DNA of 64,000 bases from CAXBGS01 sp963975425 (GTDB lineage Bacteria; Planctomycetota; Planctomycetia; Pirellulales; Pirellulaceae). The stretch is from contig CAXBGS010000006.1 in assembly GCA_963975425.1 (NCBI GenBank), positions 1 to 64,000 of the forward strand, in the 5' to 3' direction. How positions within the stretch are numbered: the stretch's first letter is position 1; each line of letters begins with the position of its first letter. A program made the translations under genes and the position numbers. Below the pieces are notes generated by a model that saw nothing but the letters and a program-made list of their open reading frames with translations, did no database searches and had not been told where the DNA came from. This document shows, piece by piece, positions 19,212 through 29,012 of this stretch.

Positions 19212-22200
19212 TTAGCGACCGAAGAGTTTATCGAGGCCTCGGCCGATTTGTTCGCCGAGGTAGTCTTCGCTCCGTTCGATCTGTTTCTTTAAAAACGTAT
19301 CGCCGGCTGACTGAATCGTTTGCGTGGCTAATTGAGCAACGACTTGTCTGACGCCCGAGGAGTCGAGTCGGGGGCGCGAAAGTGTTCCGGTTATTGGCAA
19401 CGACACGCCCTGGCCGGCGAGCCCTTGCAGGTCGGCGCCGAGCCAGCGCCGGTCCAGCGGGATCTGTGCGACCAAGTCAAGTTGGCCGTCCAAACCGACT
19501 TGCCCGCCAGTGATTAATTGAGCACGATCGATTTCAAAGTAAATGCGTTTGTGACTGACGACGCCGCGGTCGAGTAAGAACTCAACGGATTGCGGAGGCA
19601 TCGTGATTAGTTTGGTCGGATCCGTGGCGTCGCTCGGATTCGCTTGGCCGGGGATCGCGCGCGCAAGCGATTTCAACTGATCCACGCCGCTGATGATCTG
19701 TTGAGTTAGCGGACCCGCGGTCATCTGCACGCCTTCGATATTCAGTCGCCCACTGACGCGGCTGGCCATCGTTTCATGGGCGAGACTTTGGGGGTCGTCG
19801 ATCACGATCATGGCTTCGTCAATTTCCGCGCTGACGGTCCCGTCAATGCGTGCGGTGTCGGCCGCCAGCGGCGCGAGATATTTCAACCACCGATCGGTCA
19901 TTTCAGGGGTCAGTCGTACCGATTCCGCGACGACGCCAGGTTCCAGTCGGATCCAAAGCGGTCCGGGTCGATAGAAAACGTCACCAGCCAAACGCAGTTG
20001 ACCCTGTCCAACAGGGATCACGCTAGGCGAGATCGAAACGCTGGTTTCGGTCCACCGAAACGGGACGGTCGCTTCGCCGAAATAGACTCCGGCGAATGCA
20101 CCTGTTTCCCATCCCAGTTGGCCATCAACGATGAACGCGAAATTACCGGATTCGTCGCTTGAGAGCTGGATATCGAGAGGTGTTTCCTGGATCCCTTCGG
20201 CGTGGATCTTTGTTCCGGTCAACTCGCTGAGTCGGGCCGCGACTTGGTCCATTTTCAGCCGTGCCGGTCCACTTAGTTTGGCCGCACGGAAAGTCGGCTT
20301 GATGGTGGCATCGCCAGCCAGGGTCGTCGCGAACCAGTCGCCGGCGATTTGCATCGCTTTGGTGCTGAGCTGACCCGATGACAGATCATATTGGAATGTC
20401 GTGTCAACTTTAAGGTTCGGTTCTGACCAAACAATGCGAGCTTGACTTGGGATTGGGTTGCCGGACAATCGCATCGAAGCAGGCGTGGTATTGCCCAACG
20501 TATTATCAGTACGCGGGCCGGCGGCTTGACCGAATCGTCCCGTTTGTGCCGATACAGTTTGTCGGGGCATTGGGCCGACCGTTTGTGCTTCCGCGCTCGC
20601 TTGCGGCGGCTGGACAACGGCGACATCGGCGCCGGTGGTGTGAGTCTCAATCTCGATTTGTTGCTCTTGCTGTTGGATGCGAACCGTCCCGTCAAAGTCA
20701 CCCATGACGATCCAATCATCCGTTTCAATTGAATCAGATGATCGATAGGCGATCTGTTGAAACGCGGTGGCCGGTCGGCTGGCAACACGCCGTCGCACAC
20801 TGCCCTGGATGCGTTGAAGCTTGGTGCGCCATGCAATTTCAAGATCGGTTTCTTCGGCGTTAATGCGACCGCGGATTCCGGCCGAAAGCGCATCGCCGAC
20901 CAGTGTGAAAGACTTTGCATCGACGTCGCCCGATGGCCATGCCCAAGATCCGTCGAAGTGCAATTTGACGTTAGGCTGGGTGAACGATCGCGCTGCGTAA
21001 GCGACACGCGGTTGTTCCAATTCGACGGCCGCATTGGTTATCCGTCCCGCAATGGTGGAAACGTCACCGCGAACGTTGGCGGTAAAGTCACCGTCGGCAT
21101 CATGCAATTGCTCGGGCAACCAAGGGCCCGCGGTCGCGATAAGCGATTCCAGGCGTCCCTTGCTTTGAACGCGAAACGGAATCGCCGATTCGGCCGAGGG
21201 ATGATGGACCGCTTGGGTCAGTTCGGCTTGCACGTCCAGACCGCTGCTGACCAATTTGACGGTGGCTTCGGTCAGCTCATCAAGACTCTCGTTTCCCCAT
21301 CGTCCGGTAGCGCTGATATCACCGCGCAGGTTAGCTTGCCGGATCGATTTTCCGCCGGGCAAGGTGATTTGCATGTTGGATGCGGTGCCAGTGCCCGACA
21401 ATCGCCAAATGCGATCACCGGTCGCATCCCAGTGAATATTTCCGCGAGCCAGTCCGTCCAGTTGGGTTTCCGAAATATGGATGATCGGACGTAACATCGA
21501 CGCCAACCGGCCGAAGTCGATTTCCAAGTCTGCCGCACCGCTGCGGAGGTCACCTTGGCCGACGACTGATCCGAATGCGCTCTTCCATTGGAACTGTTCC
21601 GCTCGCAAGCTGTCGCCGGCGCGTTGCACGATCGCGGTCAGTTCGATCGGTTCGATGACGACGGCGCGGCCGGCTGCGGTTGCACGAAACGGGTCGCTGC
21701 GCAGTGACAGGCGGCTGCGGCGCGTGGTGCCGTCGGGAACGGATTCGATTGACGCGACAGCCGTTCCCGAAACGATCCGAGTTTGTTGTCGAAGCGGCAA
21801 GACGCCTGGCATCGCTTCGTCGAGTCCCGCCAAGTCGATCTGCATGGATGCCGAGCCATCGATGGCATCCAGCCATCGCAGCGGGTTGTCGTTGACGCCG
21901 GTTAGTGTCATTGATCTGGCAAACGATCCATCCAATGTTGCCGACGCAAAGTCGGTGGACGCCTGTAAGTTGCGGCCCAATATGCGATCGGGCGTTAGCG
22001 TTAGTGATCCGTTGAATCGTGCCGCTTGATTGGACCAAACGCGATCACCGGTGTTTGGATCGGACGCCTGCAGATGTCGTACTTGCAATTGATTGATCAC
22101 GGCGGCGATGGTGCCGTCGTTGTACCCAGAAACGTCAATCGATCCCGTGGTGTTTCCCGAAACAGCCAGCGGTATCGATGATGCCGACTCTGGAAAACGG

Positions 22201-22994
22201 CGGCGCAGAATGGAAACGACCGACAGTGGAACCGTTTCGGTATCGAATCGCATTTGCCATTGTTGACCGGCCGGATCGGTTGGCTGGATAGGGTCGTTTC
22301 GCGTGAACTGTCCTTGCAGTGATCCGGCGTTCCCGTTGGGTTCACTCAGCACGCCGGTGAAGTTCGCGTTGATCGATTCGGGCTGCAATTCGATGTCACC
22401 GCTGGATTGATCAATTCGCCAGCTTGCGCCCGAATGCGAATCGGTGATGGCGATGGAGATGTCTTGGATGGCAATGAAACCGCGCGGACGCGGCTCAGAC
22501 GATTCGCTCGGCGCGAGCAAGTCGGCAAAGTCGTCTTCGAGGCTGGACATTCCCTCGGACACCGAGCACTGCACGTCGACGCCGCGGATCGCGATTTCGC
22601 CCAACTCGCTGCCGAGTCCGCTGATCAGATCGGTGACCGTCATCCCGCTGTCGATCTGATCGATATAGAAATGATTGCCTGCGTGCCGGCTGTGAATCTG
22701 GATTCCGGTCAGTCGTAGAGGCGTGAGCCAACCCACTCGAATCGATTCGGCATCCAGCGCGACGCCTTGCTGTGCCGCAGCGCGAGTCACCAACGTACGC
22801 CCCAGCGGCGAGTGGCTGACAAGACTGGGCGCACTGGCGATGAACAGTGCGACCAGCGAGATCGTCACGATGACGATGATTCGTCGCTGCTGGAATCGGC
22901 CTTCCCGGCGGCGACGGCTGCGATGTTGCTGAGTTCGATCGATTTGATCCAGCAGAAAGTCGTCGGTTCCAAAGTCGTCTCTGGCCACGGTCAC
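19212..22994 (-). CDS. AsmA/TamB-like envelope protein
   Basis: The 1,260-residue protein has a basic N-terminus, one membrane segment at about residues 39-55, and then a very long beta-rich region of repeated amphipathic strands. The segment just after the membrane anchor (GVALDAESIRVGWLTPLRL) resembles the start of AsmA-family proteins, and the C-terminus has the typical LPITGTLSRPRLD motif. Members of this superfamily (AsmA, TamB, YhdP) are thought to bridge inner and outer membranes and to move phospholipids or assist outer-membrane assembly. Transfer of that role here is inference. The start is GTG at 22994. A second GTG at 22988 is better spaced from the AAGG upstream and is an alternative. 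Confidence 0.75.
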   Translation of the reverse strand: MTVARDDFGTDDFLLDQIDRTQQHRSRRRREGRFQQRRIIVIVTISLVALFIASAPSLVSHSPLGRTLVTRAAAQQGVALDAESIRVGWLTPLRLTGIQIHSRHAGNHFYIDQIDSGMTVTDLISGLGSELGEIAIRGVDVQCSVSEGMSSLEDDFADLLAPSESSEPRPRGFIAIQDISIAITDSHSGASWRIDQSSGDIELQPESINANFTGVLSEPNGNAGSLQGQFTRNDPIQPTDPAGQQWQMRFDTETVPLSVVSILRRRFPESASSIPLAVSGNTTGSIDVSGYNDGTIAAVINQLQVRHLQASDPNTGDRVWSNQAARFNGSLTLTPDRILGRNLQASTDFASATLDGSFARSMTLTGVNDNPLRWLDAIDGSASMQIDLAGLDEAMPGVLPLRQQTRIVSGTAVASIESVPDGTTRRSRLSLRSDPFRATAAGRAVVIEPIELTAIVQRAGDSLRAEQFQWKSAFGSVVGQGDLRSGAADLEIDFGRLASMLRPIIHISETQLDGLARGNIHWDATGDRIWRLSGTGTASNMQITLPGGKSIRQANLRGDISATGRWGNESLDELTEATVKLVSSGLDVQAELTQAVHHPSAESAIPFRVQSKGRLESLIATAGPWLPEQLHDADGDFTANVRGDVSTIAGRITNAAVELEQPRVAYAARSFTQPNVKLHFDGSWAWPSGDVDAKSFTLVGDALSAGIRGRINAEETDLEIAWRTKLQRIQGSVRRRVASRPATAFQQIAYRSSDSIETDDWIVMGDFDGTVRIQQQEQQIEIETHTTGADVAVVQPPQASAEAQTVGPMPRQTVSAQTGRFGQAAGPRTDNTLGNTTPASMRLSGNPIPSQARIVWSEPNLKVDTTFQYDLSSGQLSTKAMQIAGDWFATTLAGDATIKPTFRAAKLSGPARLKMDQVAARLSELTGTKIHAEGIQETPLDIQLSSDESGNFAFIVDGQLGWETGAFAGVYFGEATVPFRWTETSVSISPSVIPVGQGQLRLAGDVFYRPGPLWIRLEPGVVAESVRLTPEMTDRWLKYLAPLAADTARIDGTVSAEIDEAMIVIDDPQSLAHETMASRVSGRLNIEGVQMTAGPLTQQIISGVDQLKSLARAIPGQANPSDATDPTKLITMPPQSVEFLLDRGVVSHKRIYFEIDRAQLITGGQVGLDGQLDLVAQIPLDRRWLGADLQGLAGQGVSLPITGTLSRPRLDSSGVRQVVAQLATQTIQSAGDTFLKKQIERSEDYLGEQIGRGLDKLFGR

Positions 22995-23319
22995 ATCCTT
23001 GCCGCATGGTTCAATAAGAAGAGGCTATGGTGGGTAGTCTACTGATTCAGACCGCTCGACCCCAAGACGAGTTTCTGCGCCCTCTGCAGGCTCGCCAGGC
23101 AATGATCGCTGCCGCCCGCACGGTCACCGTCTTAGAGAAAAGCATCGTCGGCGGTTTCACGAAAAGACGCAGCCGCTGGACGCGGGAAACTCGCGCGATT
23201 GCTCGACCCTTTTTCCGTGCTCTTTTTCAGAGCCCGTCTCTCAAGGCTGCCGTCCGCGGCGCGTATTCTGGGGCAAGTCTTGCATTCGCAAAGCGTTGCC
23301 GCGGTGCTGCCGAGCAAGT
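22995..23319. other. Intergenic region, nothing recognised
   Basis: These 325 bases separate the stop of the ankyrin gene from the start of the AsmA-like gene on the same strand. I see no protein-like frame, RNA gene or clear terminator. It presumably holds the AsmA promoter. Confidence 0.4.
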
Positions 23320-24870
23320 TTACTGCAATGCGTTTTCCAGAACTCTGATCATTTCTGGCGAGGGTTTCACGCTGCCGGCCCGTTTCCCGTGGGCGATCAT
23401 CAGCGGTGTCCAGCCGTACTTGTTCTTGGTATTCCAGACGTCTGGATCAGCGCCTCGATCGATCAACAATTGGGCCACCGCTGGAAAGCTGCGATAGCAT
23501 GCACCGTGGATCGTTGTCTCATGGTTCTCGTTGACGTCGTTGATTTGGCCGCCCCGTTCAAGGAAATAGGTGACCGCTTCCAGGACCTCCGCTTCGGTGC
23601 CGGCCTCTTCGTCAACCGATTTGATGCCAACGCCGGCCGCGGCCATCAAGGGTGTGGTTCCGACTTCATTGGGGATCATCGGATCGGCACCCAGTTCGAC
23701 CAGCAGTTTGATTAGCGGGACGTCGGCAGTCTTGGCCGCGAAAAGAAGAGGCGTCGCGCCAACGGGATTGAGTGCGGTTCGGCTGGAGTTGCCGTTTTTC
23801 AAGGCGAGATTGACATCCGCGCCCGCTTTAACAAGTTCTGTGACGAACTGCAGACTGGTCACGTTGCCGGAACCTTGTGGTTCTGGATCGCCAGCCGGGT
23901 TGTCACCGCGATTCGCTTTGCGCACCCAACTGAGGGCATGAAGTGGCGCGAATCGGCTGCGTTGGTCGTTCGGATCGGCCCCGGCGTCGACCAGACGTAG
24001 GGCCAGTTCGAAATGTCCGCTTTCGACCGCCAGCATCAGAGCGGACATTCCACGCCGGGGCGCACGTCCCTGTGTGGACGCAGGCTTCATCATGTCATTC
24101 ACGTCGGCGCCGGCGGCGATCAGCGTTTCGACTACATCGATTTGTCCTTGGCGAGCAGCAAACATCAATGCACAAAAGCCTGATTTCAGCGTGTGATCGA
24201 TGTTCGCACCGACTTTGATCAGTGCCTCGACGACATCGGCATGTCCATCGTGCGCCGCCCACATCAATGCGGTCTGATTTCGTTTGTCGGTTGCGTTGAC
24301 GTCGGCGCCCGCCCCCAGCAGCAAAAGCACTGGTTTGATCTTGCCCGTTCGCGACGCAATCATCAGCATCGATTCACCACCCGGCATGACGGCGTTGGGG
24401 TTCGCACCGGCACCCAGCAACAGGCTGACGATCGCGTCGTTTCCGGACGTGCATGCGATTGATAGCGGAGTGATCGAATACCGGGTGCGCGTATCGATCT
24501 GGCAATCCGCTTGGATCAATCGCTTGACGGCCGATTCGTTTTCGTAAAAAGCAGACCAGTGCAGCGCGGTCATGCCATCGGCCTGCGGTTCATCCAGATC
24601 GGCGTGCTGATCGATCAAGTTCGATAGTCGATGCCAATCACGCTGTTCGGCGACGTCCGCAGCTTCACCACCAATAGCGTTTGACGATGTCGAACAAGCC
24701 AAACAACAGAGCAAGCACACACATGCCCAAGCGCAACGGACATCCACAAGTCGTGCACGGCTGTTTGACCCGCGTTGATCGCACCTGAGCCGGCTTGGTT
24801 TAAAGCAACTTTGTTCAAACCGGATTCGTTTTGGCAAATTCGCAGCGGTTCGATGTGGATGCCACATCAC
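23320..24870 (-). CDS. Exported ankyrin-repeat protein
   Basis: The protein of about 516 residues has a basic N-terminus, a Cys/Leu-rich hydrophobic stretch ending near LACSTSS (a possible lipoprotein or Sec signal), and then about nine to ten ankyrin repeats with the usual TALMWAAHDGHADVVEALI pattern. Ankyrin repeats bind proteins and no enzyme domain is present. The start is GTG at 24870 or the adjoining ATG at 24867. The ATG shares its A with the stop of the upstream DUF1552 gene, so the two are translationally coupled. Its place after DUF1592 and DUF1552 genes suggests an accessory role for that pair, probably outside the cytoplasm. The partner is unknown. Confidence 0.8.
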   Translation of the reverse strand: MMWHPHRTAANLPKRIRFEQSCFKPSRLRCDQRGSNSRARLVDVRCAWACVCLLCCLACSTSSNAIGGEAADVAEQRDWHRLSNLIDQHADLDEPQADGMTALHWSAFYENESAVKRLIQADCQIDTRTRYSITPLSIACTSGNDAIVSLLLGAGANPNAVMPGGESMLMIASRTGKIKPVLLLLGAGADVNATDKRNQTALMWAAHDGHADVVEALIKVGANIDHTLKSGFCALMFAARQGQIDVVETLIAAGADVNDMMKPASTQGRAPRRGMSALMLAVESGHFELALRLVDAGADPNDQRSRFAPLHALSWVRKANRGDNPAGDPEPQGSGNVTSLQFVTELVKAGADVNLALKNGNSSRTALNPVGATPLLFAAKTADVPLIKLLVELGADPMIPNEVGTTPLMAAAGVGIKSVDEEAGTEAEVLEAVTYFLERGGQINDVNENHETTIHGACYRSFPAVAQLLIDRGADPDVWNTKNKYGWTPLMIAHGKRAGSVKPSPEMIRVLENALQ

Positions 24871-26213
24871 AACGTCACCGGATCGAACAAGTCATCGACG
24901 GTCCCATCGCTGTCGCCAAACGATTCCATCGGGACACCGACTTTATTCAGCAGCGTGACGTGCAGATTCGCCAGTGGCGTCGGCGTGTCAAATTTCATGT
25001 GTCGGCCGCCTCGCATTTTTCCAGCGGCACCTCCGGCGACCAAAACAGGCAGATTGCTGTGGTCGTGTTTATCGGGATCACCCATGCCGCTGCCGTACAT
25101 GTACAACGAATGGTCCAGCAATGATCCGTCGGCTTCGGGTGTCGCTTTCATCTTTTTCAAGAACTCGGCGAACAGCGACACGTGGAACTGATTGACTTTG
25201 GCGACCTTGGCCAATTTTTCTGGATTCCCACCGTGGTGAGTGATCGGATGGTGTGGATCGGGCACACCGATTTCTGGATACGTTCGCGTGCTCGCCTCGC
25301 GCGCCAATTGAAACGAAACCACTCGCGTGATGTCGCCTTGAAACGCCAGCAACTGCAGGTCAAACATCAGCCTCGCGTGTTCTGCGTACGAGTCCGGCAC
25401 ACCGACGGGACGATCCAGGTCGGGCAACGGGTTTTCGCCGACATTGGCTTCGGCTGCCGCGATGCGACGTTCGACTTCGCGAATACTCTGCAGGTACTCG
25501 TTCACCTTGTTGCGGTCGCTGGCACCGAGTCGGCGATTCAGCTTTTTCATTTCATCGGTCACGCTGTCCAACAGGCTTGCACGTTTACGCAAGTCTGATT
25601 TGCGGTCTTCGGCACTGCCGCCTTCGCCGAACAGACTTTCGAATACGATTCGCGGATGAGCTTCCGACGGCAAGGGTGTGGTCGGTGAAGACCACGAAAG
25701 ATTGTTTTGATAAACGCAGGCGTAGCCGTTGTCGCACTGGCCGACCGGGACGGTCAAGTCCATCGCAAGCTCAAGTGACGGAAGCTGCGTGTTGCGTCCG
25801 AGTTGTCTTGCCGCGATTTGGTCAATCGTGGTTCCGAGTCGATAATCGCTGCTCTCGGTCAATTTTGCACGAGCCGCACTTAGGAACGCTGAATTTGATG
25901 TGGCGTGGGAACCCGGGTAAGCGTTCTGCAGTTCCATGCCGGTGACGACCGTCACGTCGTCCTTGACCGGTGCTAACGAAGCCAAGCTGGATGGCAACGT
26001 GTCAAGGGTCGCGTCCTCGGGCGTCCACTGTTCTGGATTAAATCCCATCGGGATATAGACATAACCGACGCGTCGCAGTCGGTCTGCCGCCGCGGCGGTG
26101 TTTGCCGTTGCCGTCATGGCTGGGATCATGGCATCGAGCAACGGCAATGCGATCGTCGTCCCCATGCCTCGCAGCACGGTTCGCCGGTCGATGGACTTCT
26201 TTGCTAACGTCAC
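24867..26213 (-). CDS. DUF1552 domain protein with twin-arginine-like signal
   Basis: The 448-residue protein starts at a GTG that overlaps the stop of the upstream DUF1592 gene (GTGA). The N-terminus DRRTVLRGMGTTIALPLLDA has a twin-arginine motif followed by a hydrophobic stretch, suggesting Tat export. The body matches DUF1552, with GYVYIPMGFNPEQW near the start and LPVLVAGGAAG near the end. The family is common in Planctomycetes, Verrucomicrobia and Acidobacteria next to DUF1592 cytochrome-type proteins. Its biochemical function is not established. Relatives in the DUF1501/sulfatase-like group suggest an alkaline-phosphatase-like fold, which is inference. Confidence 0.85.
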   Translation of the reverse strand: MTLAKKSIDRRTVLRGMGTTIALPLLDAMIPAMTATANTAAAADRLRRVGYVYIPMGFNPEQWTPEDATLDTLPSSLASLAPVKDDVTVVTGMELQNAYPGSHATSNSAFLSAARAKLTESSDYRLGTTIDQIAARQLGRNTQLPSLELAMDLTVPVGQCDNGYACVYQNNLSWSSPTTPLPSEAHPRIVFESLFGEGGSAEDRKSDLRKRASLLDSVTDEMKKLNRRLGASDRNKVNEYLQSIREVERRIAAAEANVGENPLPDLDRPVGVPDSYAEHARLMFDLQLLAFQGDITRVVSFQLAREASTRTYPEIGVPDPHHPITHHGGNPEKLAKVAKVNQFHVSLFAEFLKKMKATPEADGSLLDHSLYMYGSGMGDPDKHDHSNLPVLVAGGAAGKMRGGRHMKFDTPTPLANLHVTLLNKVGVPMESFGDSDGTVDDLFDPVTL

Positions 26214-28624
26214 TTCGCGGTCCTCATCAAGAAAGGTTGGCTGGTCACGATCGCCTTGATCAGCGAATGGAATCGGTATTGGTCGACCGATGCGTCGCGA
26301 ACGATTTTTCGTACGGCGGGTGCATCGTGGTGTTCAACGCCGCGGCCGAGTGCGAACGTTAACAGCTTTTCAGTCATCGCGGCAACGAACATTTCGGGAT
26401 GCTGCAAAACACCCTGTTCGAGATCGTCCACGCCGTGAATCTCGGTGCCGTCTGGCAACATGCCGCGTGAGTCGATGGGGTGTCCATCTTGGAATTCTCG
26501 CCAGCGTCCCAGTGCATCATAGTGGTCGAGCGCAAAACCGACCGGATCCATCAAGTTGTGGCAAGACGCGCACGCGGGGTCGGACCGGTGTTGGGCCAAT
26601 CGCTCGCGAATCGACGTGCTTTCGGTGGCGGTCTTGTCCTTCAAGCTGGGGACGTTCGGCGGTGGTGGCGGCGCGGGCGTGCCGAGGATGTTTTCGAGTA
26701 CCCAATTGCCGCGAATCGTCGGTGATGTTCGGGTCGCGTAGGATGTCACCGTCAAAACACTTCCGTGTCGCAGTAAGCCGCCGCGTTTGCTTTCCGGGCT
26801 TAAAGCGACACGACGAAAATGGGTTCCGACCACATGTGGAATGCCGTAGTGCTTGGCAAGTCGTTCGTTCAAATAGGTAAAGTCCGATTGAATCAGATTC
26901 AATACACTGCGGTCGTGGTCAATCACATCTTGGAACAAGAGTTCGGTTTCGCGGCGTAGGGCATCTCGCAGGTTGTTGTCGAAATCGGGGAAACGCCGCA
27001 GGTCGGGCGTGATCGATGAAAGGTTTCGCAGATACAACCACTGTGCGGCAAAATTCTCGACCAGCGAACGGCAGCGACGATCGTTGAGCATGCGCGTGAC
27101 CTGTGATCGCAGCACACTCGGGTCGCTTAGTTGGTTCTCTTCGGCAAGTTGCAGTAATTTCTCATCCGGCAGACTGCTCCACAGGAAAAAACTTAGCCGA
27201 GACGCGAGTTGATTGTCGGGGATTGCGTACGGTTGGCCCGGTTCGGCGTCGGCAGGATCGGATTCGATCCGGAACAGAAAGTTCGGATTGACCAGGATCG
27301 ATGCGATCGCCGCTTCGATGCCGGATTCGAATGCGGCCTCAGGTCGGTTGGCGATTCGCTGCTCGTCTGCGGCTTCCACAAAGAACGCCAGCGGCGTCTT
27401 GAGGTCGGATTCGTTGATGGGACGCCGGTAAGCGGTTCGTGCAAGATTGCCGATGATCCGCGCCGCGCGATCGATCTCGGTTAGATTCGAATCGGTGTGC
27501 TCGCCGAATATTCGCAAACGGCTTGGCGTGTCGCCGGGACCATCGGACACAAAGGGGCCGATGATCGAAATCTGGAAAATCGCCGGTTCACGTCGCGGGT
27601 GACGATATCGGTTATAGCTGGCTAAGAACGGCTGACGTTTGGTTTCCATCAGCGACGAATTTGTCTGCGGAAACGTCACGCCCACGTCGTGTGGCCCTGC
27701 CGTAATCATCAAACGGGTGTGCAGATCGGCGTCGACCTTGCTGTGGTCTTTGGGGTTGTCCGGACGGCGGACCGTGAATTGGTAAACTCGGTCGCGATCC
27801 AAGAGCACATCGATCTTGTGCGAGTTTCCTAGTCCTTCGACGTGTTCGTCGCGATCCCGTGCGAGTCGCAATCGGATTTCGTATTGCCCGGCCTGCTCAA
27901 ACATGTGCCGAATGACGGTTCCACCACGCGTGCCAAGTGGCAGGCCTTCAACATGTGTGTCTTGTGTCTGATCCGCAGGAATTCGGTACGTCGCCCCGCC
28001 CAGGCTGCGCTGTTTGCGACCGACCGCGATGCGACTGATTTTTTGCGCTGCGGTGATGTATCGATTCAACAATGTTGGTGATAACTCGCCGACCGTCACA
28101 TTGTCAAAACCGTGACTCGCTTCATCGGCTGGCAACAATGCGTCGGCATCGATTTGCAGGTCCAGCAAATCGCGAATCGCGTTGGCGTATTCGGTTCGCG
28201 TCAGCCGGCGAATTGAGTCGGTCCGTCCCGGTCGCGGGAACTGGCCGGCGGCGCGGTCCAATGCCGCTTCCATCGCGAGGATGGCGGCTTCGTACTCTTC
28301 ATCATCAGGACGATGCGCATCGGGCGGCGGCATTTGTCGACCGCGCAGTCGACGCACCATCTTTTCCCACGTCGCCGTGTTCCAATCCGCACTCGGATGC
28401 TTACCCTGCTCGATGTCAAACGTTTCTAAGTTTAACTCGCCAGCCGCATCCGCCTCGTTATGGCAATCGAGGCAGTGGTTGGTCACGAATGCGTCCACAT
28501 CGTCAAGCGATTGCAAGTCGTCCTGCGCGCTTGTGGGTTGCAAACCGTTGACTACACACGCAATTGCCACGATGGCAAAAGCGGCGTGTCGGACAGACAT
28601 CTGGATGTGGAAGAATCCAAGCAT
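26210..28624 (-). CDS. DUF1592-family multidomain heme protein (planctomycete cytochrome type)
   Basis: From the ATG at 28624 the protein has about 804 residues. A frame extension to 28816 lacks signal character, and an ATG at 28600 directly before SVRHAAFAIVAIACVV is another possible start. After the signal peptide comes a cytochrome c-type heme site CLDCH (about residues 51-55), then the DUF1587, DUF1592, DUF1595, DUF1588 and DUF1585 series, including a second CASCH motif near residue 685 in the DPACASCHNLMDP segment. These are periplasmic proteins thought to carry electrons, with unknown substrate. The stop overlaps the start of the DUF1552 gene, giving a coupled operon of three genes. Confidence 0.85.
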   Translation of the reverse strand: MLGFFHIQMSVRHAAFAIVAIACVVNGLQPTSAQDDLQSLDDVDAFVTNHCLDCHNEADAAGELNLETFDIEQGKHPSADWNTATWEKMVRRLRGRQMPPPDAHRPDDEEYEAAILAMEAALDRAAGQFPRPGRTDSIRRLTRTEYANAIRDLLDLQIDADALLPADEASHGFDNVTVGELSPTLLNRYITAAQKISRIAVGRKQRSLGGATYRIPADQTQDTHVEGLPLGTRGGTVIRHMFEQAGQYEIRLRLARDRDEHVEGLGNSHKIDVLLDRDRVYQFTVRRPDNPKDHSKVDADLHTRLMITAGPHDVGVTFPQTNSSLMETKRQPFLASYNRYRHPRREPAIFQISIIGPFVSDGPGDTPSRLRIFGEHTDSNLTEIDRAARIIGNLARTAYRRPINESDLKTPLAFFVEAADEQRIANRPEAAFESGIEAAIASILVNPNFLFRIESDPADAEPGQPYAIPDNQLASRLSFFLWSSLPDEKLLQLAEENQLSDPSVLRSQVTRMLNDRRCRSLVENFAAQWLYLRNLSSITPDLRRFPDFDNNLRDALRRETELLFQDVIDHDRSVLNLIQSDFTYLNERLAKHYGIPHVVGTHFRRVALSPESKRGGLLRHGSVLTVTSYATRTSPTIRGNWVLENILGTPAPPPPPNVPSLKDKTATESTSIRERLAQHRSDPACASCHNLMDPVGFALDHYDALGRWREFQDGHPIDSRGMLPDGTEIHGVDDLEQGVLQHPEMFVAAMTEKLLTFALGRGVEHHDAPAVRKIVRDASVDQYRFHSLIKAIVTSQPFLMRTAK

Positions 28625-29012
28625 GGCAGGTCGGCGAGGTTGTCGCTCGCGAGTCGAAGAATCCATACGGGCGGGGCAAGCGGCATTGTACACGAATTCC
28701 GTGTGATCCAGCGTCGCTAAGTGTACGGGTTGTGTCCGAATTAAGCGGATTGCTGCCACGGTTTTCGGCGATTTACGGTTCGTTGGTTCCTGGCTTGTTG
28801 AGTGACTGGCTCTCAACCGAATTTTAAGATCGATGGCATCGCATCATGGGATCAATCTCACCGCGGCGTCGCGAACACGGCCGCCCGGTGCGCGACCGGA
28901 CTGGACCAAGACTCGGCGGCCGCGGCACCGTCGCAACGGATCGAATCAGAGGGTTTGTCTGTGGTACGATCTGGATCGATTCCTTTTTGGTTGCCACCGT
29001 CACAAGGTTGTT
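28625..29012. other. Divergent intergenic region between DUF1592 gene and enolase-superfamily gene
   Basis: The 388 bases hold the presumed promoters for both flanking genes. Open frames here are only upstream extensions of the two genes and are not protein-like. A ribosome site AAGG lies at 29004-29007, five bases before the ATG of the plus-strand gene. No operator or RNA was recognised. Confidence 0.45.

Noticed and set aside
20273..22038. Long alternative frames (20273-21034 minus and plus-strand 20757-21494, 21481-22029)
   Set aside because: All lie inside the AsmA-like gene in other frames and show random composition.
28625..28816. 64-residue N-terminal extension of the DUF1592 protein
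   Set aside because: The extension is polar and not signal-like. A signal peptide follows the internal Met codons at 28624 and 28600.
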